Below, piece by piece: positions 31,848 to 43,528 of a DNA stretch of 64,000 nucleotides. This DNA comes from Lathyrus oleraceus (Eukaryota; Streptophyta; Magnoliopsida; Fabales; Fabaceae), in assembly GCF_024323335.1 (NCBI RefSeq), contig NC_066584.1, positions 422,759,319 to 422,823,318 on the forward strand, given 5' to 3'. The notes beneath the pieces are model-generated. The model was not told the origin of the DNA and made no database searches. It saw only the letters and a program-made list of their open reading frames with translations. How positions within the stretch are numbered: position 1 is the first letter of the stretch; each line of letters starts with the position of its first letter. Both the position numbers and the translations under genes were made by a program.

Positions 31848-33422
31848 TTGTTTGGTGTGCTTTGCTTGATCCTTGAGTGTGATCATTGCATTCATGCATT
31901 CATGCACCCATTTGCATCCATATCATCAATAAATAAGAAAATTTTCAAGATACTTAAGGGGTTTATTTGTAAAATTTACAGACATGGAAAGACAAAGAAG
32001 TACAGCTTCAGGCAACCAGATTTGAAAGAGTTAAGGAATTTGACATCCTATGTATTAGATCCTTTGGGTTTCAAGGCTCGTTTTGGGAAGCTTCTTCCTC
32101 TTCTGACTACTCAGGTGGATGAAGGATTGATGAGTGTATTGGTGCAGTTTTATGATCCCTTGTACCGTTGCTTCACGTTTCCGGATTTCCAGCTTTTGCC
32201 TACCCTTGAGGAGTATGCTTACCTTGTGGGTATACCTATTCTAGACCAGTTGTCGTTCAGTGGATTGGAGAGTATTCCTACTTCTCAAGAGATAAATGAC
32301 ATGTTACACATAGATGAATCTCTGGTTGGTGCTCATATGACTACCAAAGGAGGAATTCAAGGTCTCCCTTCTGAGTTCCTCATTGCTCAAGCTACTATGT
32401 ATGGGAAGGCCATGAGTGAGGACTCCTTTGAAGCCATATTTGTACTTCTCATCTATGGATTGGTATTGGTCCCCAACATCGGCAAGTTTGTGGATGTGAA
32501 CGCTATTAGGATCTTCTCTACTCTTAATCACGTTCCGACTCTGTTGGGCGATACTTACTTCTCTTTGCATATGAGGAACGCAAAGGGTGGTGGCGCCATT
32601 ATGTGTTGTTTGCCTCTGTTGTATAAGTGGTTTATTTCTCACTTTCCTCAGACGATCGCTTTCAAGGAGAACAAGGAATGTCTACGGTGGTCTACGAGAC
32701 TTATGTCTCTCACTAATGATGATATCTCTTGGTATAACCATGTGTATGATGGTGTGCAGATTATTGACTCTTGTGGCAAATTCTCCAATGTACCTCTTCT
32801 TGGTACATGTGGTGGGATTAACTACAATCCTGTTTTGGCACGTCGGCAGCTTGGGTTCCCCTTAAAGGATAAACCCAATAACATTTTGTTAGAGGGTGTA
32901 TTCTTTCAGGATGGTAAAGATCCCCAAGGCTTGAAATCTAGGATGGTCCGCGCTTGGCGCAAGATTCATAGGAAAGGAAGGAAAGAGTTGGGTCCTAAGA
33001 ATTGCATCGCTTTGGAGCCTTACACTGTTTGGGTTAGGAAGAGGGCGTCTGAGTATCTCATGCCTTACGAGTATCCGAGACCTACACCTATGATTATGGC
33101 TGGGCCTTCAACCCTCCCTAATCAAGGAGCAGAGGAGTTGAGAGACAAAGACCGTTCACATGCCTGGATCCGTGAACGTGAAGAGTTGCTTCAGCAGATT
33201 AAGGAGAAGGATGCGTTGATTGAGTTTCTTGAGCATCAGGTTATTGATGACCCTTATGATGTATGGACTTCTCTACTTCCTCAGTCTTCTAAGTTCTGGA
33301 AGAGGAGGTATGATCGACTCGCCAAAGAGAAGGCCTATATGGAGGCAGCCTACGAGAGGGAGGTGAAGAGGCTTCGCGTATCTTATCTTCCTGTGTCCCG
33401 AGCTTTAGATGATTGTTTCTAG
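31848..33422 (+). CDS. B ORF1, plant-mobile-domain-like protein of Ogre
   Basis: 524 codons, open throughout, ahead of gag and in a different frame from it. Residues 60-350 read like the plant mobile domain: FGKLLPLLTTQVDE, VQFYDPLYRCFTFPDFQL, PTLEEYAYLVGIPI, LLIYGLVLVPN, and RWSTRLMSL. Residues 420-510 are charged and helical (REREELLQQIKEKDALIEF), a likely coiled coil. An ORF before gag is characteristic of Ogre, and its role is not established. The ATG at 31848 is the first in frame, but residues 1-45 (FGVLCLILECDHCIHAF...) look non-coding, so translation may begin later. A has lost this ORF. A separate broken PMD gene lies at 51625-53174. Confidence 0.85.
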   Translation: MFGVLCLILECDHCIHAFMHPFASISSINKKIFKILKGFICKIYRHGKTKKYSFRQPDLKELRNLTSYVLDPLGFKARFGKLLPLLTTQVDEGLMSVLVQFYDPLYRCFTFPDFQLLPTLEEYAYLVGIPILDQLSFSGLESIPTSQEINDMLHIDESLVGAHMTTKGGIQGLPSEFLIAQATMYGKAMSEDSFEAIFVLLIYGLVLVPNIGKFVDVNAIRIFSTLNHVPTLLGDTYFSLHMRNAKGGGAIMCCLPLLYKWFISHFPQTIAFKENKECLRWSTRLMSLTNDDISWYNHVYDGVQIIDSCGKFSNVPLLGTCGGINYNPVLARRQLGFPLKDKPNNILLEGVFFQDGKDPQGLKSRMVRAWRKIHRKGRKELGPKNCIALEPYTVWVRKRASEYLMPYEYPRPTPMIMAGPSTLPNQGAEELRDKDRSHAWIREREELLQQIKEKDALIEFLEHQVIDDPYDVWTSLLPQSSKFWKRRYDRLAKEKAYMEAAYEREVKRLRVSYLPVSRALDDCF

Positions 33423-33733
33423 GGATCCATAAGATGATTATTTTCCTTTTCTCTTGTATATGATTGACGATGTTGCACTTCTTTTCCTTGATATTATTTG
33501 ATGAGATATTTCCATATGTGATAAAATGCTTAATATTTCCAGAATTTGCAAATAAAACTCTAAAGTTCCTTTGAAATAAAAAACAAATCATATGCACAAA
33601 CATTGCATGCATCATATGCATAAGCAGGTTTTGTTTCCGGTCCCTTGCCTTGTGGTCTAACTTTGTGTCCTTCATTTATTTTGAAGACAAGCTGACTCAC
33701 CAGTACTACACTAGAGCCAACATTTCAAGACTG

Positions 33734-36157
33734 ATGGATCACTTAGAGAAAGAGAACCGCGAGATGAAAGAGGAAGTGGCTAGATTGACTGCCCTAATAG
33801 AGTCACTCATGGCTGCTCAGAGCCAGTCTTCTCCGACACCTTCAACTCCTCCCCAGAGGACAGTTATCTCCGAGATTGTCTCCTCTACTGTGCCCGCTGC
33901 CAGTGCACACTTTGTTCCAACAGCCATGCCAACCGGGTTCTCGTGGGGGATGCCTCCCAATTTCATGCCTGAGGGTCCTGTTCCTACCTTTGCTTCTCTG
34001 CCGGCATCTAGCCTGGTCCTTGTCGTTCTTCCTCCTGTCGTGCATACTTTGCCCAGGGTAGACGACACCATCTATCATTCTGAGCCGTCTGAGGGTCCAG
34101 ATGTTTATGAGAAGATGGATGCTATGAACGATCAATTTCTTGAGCTTCGCAAGGAATTGAAAACTCTCAGAGGGAAGGATCTTTTCGGCAAGTCTGCTGC
34201 CGAACTCTGCTTGGTTCCAAATGTGAAGATCCCTGTGAAATTCAAGGTCCCTGATTTTGAAAAGTACAAAGGAAATACTTGTCCTCTCAGCCACCTGGTC
34301 ATGTATGCTAGGAAGATGTCGACTCAAACCGATAATGACCAACTACTCATCCACTACTTTCAGGACAGTCTGTCCGGTGCCGCTTTGCGTTGGTACATGG
34401 GTTTAGACAGCACGAACATCCGATCCTTCAATGATCTCGGCGAAGCCTTCGTCAAGCAGTACAAGTACAACGTGGATATGGCTCCCGATAGAGATCAATT
34501 GAGAGCCATGTCCTAGAAGGATAAAGAAACATTCAAGGAGTACGCCCAGAGGTGGCGAGAGGTGGCAGCACAGATCGTGCCTCCGCTAGAAGAGAAAGAG
34601 ATGACTAAGATCTTTTTGAAGACTTTAAGTTCTTTTTATTATGAGCGGATGATTGCTAGCGCTCCTTCTGACTTCACCGAGATGGTCAATATGGGGATGC
34701 GTCTAGAAGAAGGGGTCCGTGAAGGATGGTTAACCAGAGAAGAAGGCTCTTCTGCCAAACGTTGTGGGGCGTTTGCAAAGAAGAAAGATGGAGAGGCACG
34801 TGCTGTGATCTCCCATGAGAAACCAAGAAGACCCTCTGTGAGGAGGAAGACTATGCGTCCCGCCAGTAACCAGCACCAGGTGGCTCATATAGCACCTGTT
34901 TTCAGAGACAATCAACAGTATCAGCAACATAGTAACAATCAGCAACCACATCTGCAATATCAGCAACAACAGCACCGACCGCAGCAGCAGGCCTACCAGC
35001 CTCGAAACAGTAATCAAACCAGCACGAGTTATGAGAGGAAAAGGGTCACCTTCGATCCTATTCCTATGACGTACGCAGAGTTATATCCCTCTTTGATAGA
35101 AAGGAAGCTGATTACTCCGAGAGATCCACCGGCTATACCTGCTAACCCCCAGTGGTGGTATAAGCCTGAGTTACATTGTGTTTACCATTCTGGTGCTCCC
35201 GGTCACGATGTGGAGAATTGTTACCCTTTGAAGACCAAGGTTCAAGACCTTGTGAGGTGTGGTATTCTATGTTTTGAGGACGTAGGCCCTAATGTGAAGA
35301 AGAACCCATTGCCCGAACATAGGAAATCTGTCAACATGGTCCAGGGTTGCCCTGGAAAATACAAGGTCAAATATGTCAGTCATATTCAACAGTCTCTGGT
35401 CCAGATGCATCGTTTGTTGTGTGACTACAGTCATTATGAGCATGACCATGATAGATGCGGAGTCTGTTCTGTTAACCGATTGGGTTGTTGCCAGGTGCGC
35501 AAGGATGTTCAGGAAATGTTGGACGAAGGAGTCATTGAGATCCTTCAAAACAGGAATGTTGATGAAAATGAGCCTGAGGTCAACGTGATTTCCCCAGTGT
35601 TCCGGATACCCGAGCCTGTTATCATCAAGTACAATGGTAGCAAGCAGAAGGCTTCTCCCGCTCTGATCATTAAGCCTGCTGGTCCTGTGCCTTACTCTTC
35701 TGAAAAGGCAGTTCCCTATCGCTACAACTTCGTAGCAGTAGAGAATGGGAAAGAGGTGTCCTTGCTCTCTTCTTCTGTTGTGAATATTGCCGATGTTAGC
35801 GGTTTGACCCGTAGTGGCCGTGTATTTTCAGCACCGCCGAAGCCTTAAATTAATGCTGATTTCGTTGAACGCCCGATCGGGAACACAGTGAATTCTCCGA
35901 ATCCGGCACTTGCTGTTAAGCCCTCCTCCGTACTGAAAACTCCTACTTCTGTTGGCCTGAGTGGCAATGTGAAAGAAGACTGTGATGAGATGCTGAGACT
36001 CATCAAAAGAAGCGAGTACAATGTTGTAGACCAACTTCTACAAACACCATCCAAAATATCTATGTTATCCTTACTCTTAAATTCAGAACCACACCGAGAG
36101 GCTCTGCAGAAGGTGTTGGATGTGGCATATGTAGATGACGATGTCACTTTGGAAAAT
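33734..36157 (+). pseudogene. B gag, with two stops
   Basis: I take the start at MDHLEKENREMKEEV (33734), a short coiled coil. The ORF opens earlier at 33650 without evident homology. A Pro/Ser linker is followed by the retrotransposon-gag capsid domain, about 34230-34720 (LVPNVKIPVKFKVPDFEKY, ALRWYMGL, FVKQYKYN, FKEYAQRWREVAAQI). A Gln-rich stretch and the knuckle-like CVYHSGAPGHDVENC come next. A TAG at 34514 and a TAA at 35846 interrupt a single frame. A one-base loss near 36158 then shifts out of frame with protease. The gag tail carries ITACNN-type sequence shared with C and A. Confidence 0.87.
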
Positions 36158-37028
36158 TCGATAGCATTGTTGCAAACATTACTGCTTGCAACAACCTGAG
36201 CTTTTGTGACTCTGATCTCCCTGAGGAAGGAAGAGACCACAACTTGGCTTTACACATATCTATGAATTGCAAAGATGACGCCATGTCCAATGTGCTGGTG
36301 GACACCGGGTCATCATTGAACGTATTGCCAAAGTCCACTCTCTCAAAGATATCATATCAAGGGCCTCCCATGAGGCAGAGTGGAGTAGTTGTGAAGGCTT
36401 TCGATGGGTCTCGCAAAACTGTGATTGGGGAAGTTGATCTCCCAATCAAGATCGGACCAAGTGATTTCCAGATTACCTTCCAGGTTATGGATATTCACCC
36501 ATCGTATAGTTGTTTCTTAGGCAGACCATGGATTCACGAGGCAGGCGACGTGACGTCCACCCTACACCAGAAATTGAAATTCGTGAAAAACAAGAAGCTG
36601 GTGGTGTTAGGGGGAGAAAGGGCTCTCTTGGTTAGCCATTTTTCTTCCTTCTCTTATATAGATGCTGAGGTTGAAGTTGGAACTCCTTTCCAAGCTTTAT
36701 CTATTGCTGAGCCTATTGAGAAGAGAACTCCTTCATTTGCTTCCTACAAAGATGCAAAGCTGGCCATTGAGCGTGGTGCAACCACTAGTTTAGGAAAAAT
36801 GATTGAGTTAGAAGACAACGAGTCCCGGGCTGACATAGGTTTTTCTTCTGGTACTTTCAACAAGCAAGGGTTATTCAAGAGTGGAGGTTTCATCCACACT
36901 GGTCTAGATGAGGAGGCTGCTGCCGTTTTAGAAGAAGATGCAGAGGATTCTGGCAATTTCATCATCCCTGGAGGGGTCTGCAACAATTGGGTCGCTGTGG
37001 ATATTCCAACAGTTATCCACAAGTCAAC
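36158..37028 (+). pseudogene. B protease region, catalytic site intact
   Basis: Retropepsin-like aspartic protease that would cut the polyprotein. DTGSS stands at 36301-36315, and the flap and C-terminal motifs VVKAFDGSRKTVIGEV and SYSCFLGRPWIH follow in order. The continuous frame runs from 36244 to 37032. The final codons ...IHKST meet a splice donor at 37029. The reading is out of frame with gag because of the base loss near 36158, which element C does not share, so it is a lesion and not programmed frameshifting. Confidence 0.86.
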
Positions 37029-37293
37029 GTAACGATCACTTTGTTTAAAAACCCTTCTCCCATGCCAAAAGGAGGAGTGATAACATTGTTGGCAACATAA
37101 ATACAATGATATTTTCATTCAATAAATTCATGTTAAATGTTTGTTTTTCCCATTTATTTTCCCTTTTTGTTTTTGCATGAAATTGGTGATCACATAAAAC
37201 CCTAAAAAATAAAATAAAATCAATCTTTTCATTTGCATAATGATTTGCCTTGTTTGAATTCTAAATCTTTTCATATCCAAAATCATTATGCAG
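37029..37293 (+). other. Predicted Ogre pro-RT intron of B (265 nt)
   Basis: The donor GTAACG follows AAGTCAAC (37021-37028). The acceptor ATTATGCAG ends at 37293. Joining AC to G makes one Thr codon and keeps frame into SISKPIEHNDPTPSP, which then runs open to 38368. The interior contains stops and a long T-rich tract. An intron at this place is a known Ogre hallmark, and partial splicing has been reported for the pea element. Confidence 0.82.
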
Positions 37294-38960
37294 GTCGATT
37301 TCTAAACCCATTGAACATAATGACCCAACACCATCTCCCAATTTTGAATTCCCTGTATTTGAGGCAGAGGAAGATGATGTTGAAGAGATTCCTGATGAGA
37401 TCACCCAGCTACTTGAGCATGAAGAGAAGATCATTCAGCCGCATCTTGAGAATCTGGAAACAGTCAACTTGGGGTCTGAAGATTGTGTGCGAGAGGTAAA
37501 GATTGGGGCACTGCTGGAAGAATCTATTAAGAAGGGGTTGATTAAGTTGCTACGAGAATATGTCGACGTCTTTGCCTGGTCGTATGAAGACATGTCTGGT
37601 CTAGATACTGATATTGTGCAACATTTCCTACCTTTACAGCCTGAGTGCGTGTCTGTGAAGCAGAAACTCAGAAGAACTCATCCTGATATGGAAGTGAAGA
37701 TCAAAGAGGAAGTTCAGAAGCAAATTGATGCAGGGTTCCTGGTGACTTCTATATATCCTCAATGGGTGGCCAATATTGTGCCCGTGCCTAAGAAAGATGG
37801 AAAAGTCCGGATGTGTGTGGACTATAGAGACTTGAATAAAGCTAGTCCGAAAGATGATTTCCCTCTACCACATATTGATATGTTGGTAGACAATACAGCT
37901 AAATTCAATGTCTTCTCGTTTATGGACGGATTTTCCGGATATAATCAGATTAAGATGGCACCCGAGGATATGGAGAAGACAACATTCATCACACCTTGGG
38001 GAACATTCTGTTATCGAGTGATGCCCTTCGGTTTGAAGAACGCCGGAGCCACGTATCAACGAGGTATGACCACCTTGTTTCATGATATGATGCACAAGGA
38101 GATTGAGGTATATGTTGATGATATGATTGCTAAGAGAAGAACGAAAGTTGAACATGTAGAGCATTTGTTGAAGCTTTTCCAGCGTTTGAGGAAATATAAG
38201 CTTCGTCTGAATCCTAACAAGTGTACATTTGGAGTCCATTCTGGAAAGTTATTGGGCTTCATTGTTAGTGAAAGAGGTATTGAGGTTGATCCTGCAAAGG
38301 TCAAAGCAATACAAGAGATGCCTGCGCCCAAAATTGAGAAGCAAGTCCGAGGTTTCTTGGCCGCTTGAATTATATCTCCAGATTCATATCCCACATGACT
38401 GCCACATGTGCGCCTATATTCAAGCTCCTCCGGAAAGATCAGTCCCATGATTGGACCGAGGATTGCCAGAAAGCTTTCGACAGTATTAAAGAATATCTGT
38501 CTAAGCCTCCGGTTCTGTCTCCGCCTGTAGAGGGAAGACCTTTGATCATGTATCTGACTGTTCTTGAAGACTCGATGGGTTGTGTCCTTGGTCAGCAAGA
38601 CGAATCAGGGAAGAAGGAGTATGATATTTACTACCTGAGTAAGAAGTTCACTGATTGTGAGTCTCGATACTCAATGCTTGAAAAGACATGTTGTGCTTTG
38701 GCTTGGGCTGCTAAGCGCTTACGCCAGTATATGATAAATCATACGACTTGGATGATATCCAGAATGGATCCAATCAAGTACATCTTCGAGAAGCCTGCTT
38801 TAACAGGGAGAATTGCCCGTTGGCAGATGTTGTTATCTGAGTATGATATTGAGTATCGAGTTCAGAAGGCTATTAAAGGTAGTATCTTGGCTGACCATTT
38901 GGCACATCAGCCTATTGAAGATTATCAGTCAGTTCAGTATGACTTCCCGGATGAGGAAAT
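37294..38960 (+). pseudogene. B reverse transcriptase and RNase H
   Basis: The RT copies element RNA into DNA inside the particle. From 37294 the frame reads IPDEITQLLEHEEK, LREYVDVFAWSYEDMSGLD, KKDGKVRMCVDYRDLNKA, FSFMDGFSGYNQIKM and the catalytic YVDD (38111-38122). A single-base loss near 38358 ends this frame at 38366. Reading resumes one frame over at NYISRFISHMTAT and covers RNase H (PLIMYLTVLEDSMGCVLGQ, SMLEKTCCALAWAAKRL, IFEKPALTGRIARWQ). Catalytic residues appear intact apart from the shift. Confidence 0.92.
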
Positions 38961-39410
38961 TCTGTATTTGAAAGTGAAAGATTGCGATGAGCCTGCACTT
39001 GATGAAGGGCCAAAGCCTGGTTCCAGATGGAGTATGGTGTTTGATGGCGCTGTAAATCAGTATGGAAATGGTATTGGGGCAGTGATTATTACTCCTCAGG
39101 GCGCGCATATTCCTTTTACAGCAAGGCTAACTTTCAAATGCACGAATAATATGGCTGAGTATGAGGCCTGTATTATGGGATTGGAGGAATGTATTGATCT
39201 AAGGATCAAGCATCTTGATATATATGGTGATTCGGCCCTCGTTGTTAATCAGATTAAGGGTGAGTGGGAAACGAATCAGCCTGGCCTCATTCCATACAGA
39301 GATTAGGCGAGGAGGATTTCAACGTTCTTTACTGAGGTTGACTTCCATCATATTTCTCGAGATGAGAATCGGATGGCAGATGCTCTTGCTACGCTTGCTT
39401 CAATGATTGT
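38961..39410 (+). pseudogene. B second (archaeal-type) RNase H
   Basis: An additional RNase H domain typical of the Tat/Ogre lineage. Candidate catalytic residues sit in SMVFDGAVNQYGNGIGAV, NNMAEYEACIMGLEEC, IYGDSALVVNQIKGEW and DENRMADALA. A TAG at 39304 falls between the third and fourth blocks in the same frame. C carries the same domain. Confidence 0.88.
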
Positions 39411-40755
39411 GGTTAAATTGTGGAATGAAGTCCCCAATATCACCGTGATGCGCTTGGACAGACCAGCTCATGTATTTGCAGTAGAAGAAGTAAAAGATGA
39501 TAAGCCGTGGTATTATGATATCAAGTGTTTCCTTCAGAGCCAGATTTACCCGCCTGGGGCATCTGTAAAAGATAGGAAGACTTTGAGGAGATTGTCAGGC
39601 AGTTTCTACCTTAATGGCGAAGTGCTTTACAAAAGAAATTTTGACATGGTTCTGCTCAGATACGTGGATAGACACGAAGCAGACCTGTTGATGACTGAGG
39701 TCCATGAGGGTTCATTTGGTACTCATTCCAATGGACATGCCATGGATAGAAAGATGTTGAGAGCAGGCTACTATTGGCTGACAATGGAGTCTGACTGCTG
39801 CAAATTTGTGAAGAAATGCCACAAGTGTCAGATTTATGCTGATAAGATTCATATTCCCTCAACACTTTTGAATGTGATCTCATCACCATGGCCTTTCTCC
39901 ATGTGGGGAATTGACATGATTGGCATGATAGAGCCGAAAGCGTCCAATGGACACAGATTTATTCTCGTAGCAATTGATTACTTCACCAAGTGGGTTGAAG
40001 CGGCATCGTATGCAAATGTGACCAGGCAGGTGGTCGTGAAGTTTATCAAGAATCAACTCATATGCCGATATGGTGTGCCAGATAAGATCATTACTGATAA
40101 TGGATCTAACTTGAATAACAAGATGATGAAAGAGTTGTGTAGTGAATTCAAGATTGCACATCATAATTCTTCTCCGTACAGACCCAAGATGAATGGGGTT
40201 GTTGAAGCTGCTAACAAGAATATCAAGAAAATTATCCAGAAGATGGTTGTTACGTACAAAGATTGGCATGAGATGTTGCCATTCGCTTTGCATAGCTATC
40301 AGACATCTGTCCGCACTTCAACAGGGGCAACCCCTTTCTCTCTTGTTTATGGCATGGAGGCGGTACTCCTAGTAGAGGTGGAGATCCCATCAATGAGAGT
40401 CTTGATGGAGGCCAAGTTGACTGATGTTGATTAGGTTCAGAGTCGTTATGACCAGCTGAACTTGATAGAAGAAAAGAGATTGACTGCCATGTGCCACGGT
40501 CAGTTATATCAGCAGAGGATGAAGAAAGCTTTTGATAAGAAGGTCAAGCCTCGTGTGTTTCGAGAAGGTGACCTTGTGCTCAAGAAAGTTTTGTCTTTCG
40601 CGCCCGATTCCAGGGGCAAGTGGACTCCGAACTATAAGGGTTTGTATGTTGTTAAGAGAGCCTTTTCAAGCGGTGCTTTGATACTTACAACTATGGATGG
40701 GGAGGATTTCACTCGTCCTGTGAATTCATATGCAGTCAAGAAATACTTCGCCTAA
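39411..40755 (+). pseudogene. B integrase
   Basis: It would insert element DNA into the host genome. The zinc-binding part has THSNGHAM and CHKCQ. The catalytic core has GIDMIG, ITDNGSN and NGVVEAANK, the D, D and E of the triad. The C-terminal part reads VFREGDLVLKKVLSFAPDSRGKWTPNY, and TRPVNSYAVKKYFA ends at 40755. One TAG at 40432 replaces the Trp seen in C (DDEWCQSRYDQ). Confidence 0.92.
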
Positions 40756-40779
40756 AAAAATAAAAACTAAATAGCTCGC

Positions 40780-40937
40780 TAAGTTGAAAATCCGAAAGGG
40801 CGGCTTAGGCAAAAATGAGCGTCTCGGTGGATTGAAAACCCAAAAGGGTGATCCAGACAAAAGTTAGAGACACAAAAAATATATAATAATGATATATGTA
40901 TCCCGCTAGATTGAGTACCTCATCCTGGGGAAATCTA
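40780..40937 (+). ncRNA. Post-pol triple-hairpin module in B
   Basis: Hairpin 1 (40780-40807) pairs TAAG with CTTA around CC-gaaa-GG. Hairpin 2 (40828-40855) pairs TGGAT with ATCCA around CCC-aaaa-GGG. Hairpin 3 (40908-40937) pairs TAGAT with ATCTA. It starts 25 bases after the pol stop and corresponds to 7460-7622 in C and 19776-19921 in A. Confidence 0.65.
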
Positions 40938-43515
40938 GGCAAAAATTAGGGATTTGGCAAGTAACTGCATCCTGACAAGACTTTGTTCTACAACTGTCAT
41001 CCGTCAGAAATCCTTGCTCATTATCAGCCAAAGCTTCAAATACATCGGATTCAGAATTGGTGGAGAAATGGTCATTATGTTCAATGTAGCCCTTTTCCAA
41101 TATATATCACAAATTTCAAATTTGTAAAGATCTATGGAGTCTTGCCATTCGCAGACTACCATTCTATCAAATAAATTTGAGCCTTTTATCCAATTATTGG
41201 CACTCTTATCTGTGTCTATTCAACAAATGTTTTGCATGTTTTGATTAAGAAAATATCATTGTTTTAAACGATCAAATTTTTTATAATTTGTTTTTAAACA
41301 AAGTGAACATTCATAATGACGAAAGGATACTTAGGAGATCCTCAGTGCTCTCCCAAGGGTGGTACGATCCCCAACAGGGTAAGATTTTTGTCCATATTCC
41401 TGGCATGACTGTATCTCCTCCCTCCGGAACCCCTTGTGGTTTATCCTACCAAGTGGATTGCTTGTTGAGAGTCACCTCTCTTCCCTTCAGCAAAGTAGCA
41501 ATCTTTCTTCCTCAGCAGCTTGGATCTCTTTGGGCAAGAGCGGTATTTGGTGGTTGATCCCGATAAATCCTTTATCTCCTCGGATAGATTCCCCAGTAGA
41601 GTTGTTGGTATGGTGGACCTTGTCTGTGATAACTCTCGTCCCCAGCTGGAATGATTGATGATTCATCCCCTGCAGAGTTCTTTGCTTCCTGGTATCTCTG
41701 ATCCCCAGCAGATTGGATACTCTCCGATGAACTTGGCTTTCTCTCTTGAGATGTAGTACCGGGTGGTTGATTCCTGGACCTGGTTTTGTTAAATATGTAT
41801 GTTTGTCAACATACATCATACATAAACCACGCGCATACATGCATAGTTATAACATTCAGATATTCATGTTTCATTCTTTGCCATATATCGTTGTTTGCTG
41901 TCTCCTGCTATTTAGTGATATACTTCCCCAAGCAGACATATGTGTCTGATCTCTCCATATAGAGTCAGCTCCATAGGCAGAAAGTGTCTATCCTTTCTTC
42001 CATATTCCCCACCGGGTTATATCCTCGTGGATGTTGATTGTTTTTGTTCCTTCCCAACACATATACTGGGATGGTTTTCCCCATTGAGTTATATCCTCAC
42101 CGGGACAAGTCTTGATTTGGTGTGCCTATCTAGTTTAATCCTAGATCGGTCTCTTGAGACTCTTTTCCTGTTTCCCCGTGGTAAATGAATAATTGCTCAA
42201 TAATTAGTAATTATTATCCCCGGAGGAGTCTGTGTTTCTCTACCCTCATACTGGTAGTTGTAAACCCTATTTCTTCCCTTTTTGCAGAGTAACTATTTTT
42301 GCTCATCTTTAATTGGTGACAGTTATCTTCATCCAATATTCGGTGATGATATCCCCTCATCTGCTTGGATAATTGCCCTGATTACACAATTTATCCCCAG
42401 CGGGTCGTCTCTCGTCTACCTTGTTGTTGTTGGTAACGATTGTTTCTCCCCTGAATTGGTCATCATTATATACCTAGTTTCGGTATCCCGATGCCTTTTC
42501 TTATCGGGCGATTTATCCTTTATTAACCCAGTAACCGGTTGTGGATAATCGTCCATGCGAGTATATTATCTACGTTCTGACGGTAATAGATAGTATATCT
42601 CATGCACTCTCGGGTCTGAAGCCTTTTGTTCTTCCCCAGTTGAGTAAGATTCGTATCCCCTTTGTGGAGTCGAATATCGATCCTGTAATCGAGTTTTCTT
42701 TTAGCCCTCTTTTGGATGATGAGTGTTTTGGGAATATTCCCCAATTCACGCCTTGGTTGGTCACCTATTATATGCCCAGTAACCGGTATCCCTGGTGTTC
42801 CTTCCTCTCTGCTCCCTATTATGACTTTTTGTCCCCTGTGGAGTCAGAATCCCTGAGTTGAAGTATACCTTTTAGGTTTTCCTCAGACGTTTTGGAGTTT
42901 TGATATCTCTCACCCTTATACCGGTCTTGGATATTCATCTCTTCCTGAGCATGTTGTATCTCTCACCCTCATACCTGGCGTTCAGATCACATGTCTCCTT
43001 GAGCTTATTACCCAGTAACCGGTAATACCTCGTCCCGCTGCTTCCCAGGAGTGTCCTTGTGGATATCCCCAACAAAGTCCCTTAGTGGATTGTTTTCATC
43101 CGGATTTTATCAGAAGTATCCGCTGTGGATAGTTTTTTGCTGTATTGGCATATTCCCCAATACATGCATCTTCGAGTCAGCTCGAGTCTTTCCATTAGAT
43201 CTTTTCCCTTTGGAATTCTATTCCCCACGCTTTGAGTCGTGACCTGCTCGCGCATTTTTATCCCTTTTCTATCCCCAGGAGAGTCCCCGGGGTCTTGGTC
43301 CCATGGAGTGAATTGCTCATATGGATTATCAGTGGCTTCTGATTTCTTTGCTTTTGTGGACACATATCTCCACATAGTGCTACCATTTTTCATACCTACA
43401 TTTGCATCATGAGGTCTCTTAGGGACCAAAATTCGTCTCTTTGTTATTATTTAAGCCCATTCTACTCCGTCGAGACGAAGATTTTAACCTTCACTTCTCC
43501 GACTAGAATGACCTT
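40938..43515 (+). other. B pol-to-LTR spacer
   Basis: 2.6 kb without a gene. From about 41340 to 43280 irregular motifs of the TCCCCAGCAGA-TTGG and CCCAGTAACCGGT types recur. It lacks the long hairpin arrays seen in A and C. Short ORFs on both strands do not resemble proteins. The segment GTCGAGACGAAGATTTTAAC (43468) close to the LTR is shared with C. Confidence 0.65.
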
Positions 43516-43528
43516 AAATAGGGGCATC
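43516..43528 (+). promoter_or_regulatory. B polypurine tract
   Basis: AAATAGGGGCATC immediately precedes the 3' LTR start TGTAAGACCCC, comparable to GAATAGGGGCAGC in A. Confidence 0.8.

Noticed and set aside
33842..34342. 166-codon minus-strand ORF
   Set aside because: Shadow of B gag.
36150..36165. Programmed frameshift between gag and protease in B
   Set aside because: Element C reads through the same segment in one frame, so the shift is a single-base loss in B.
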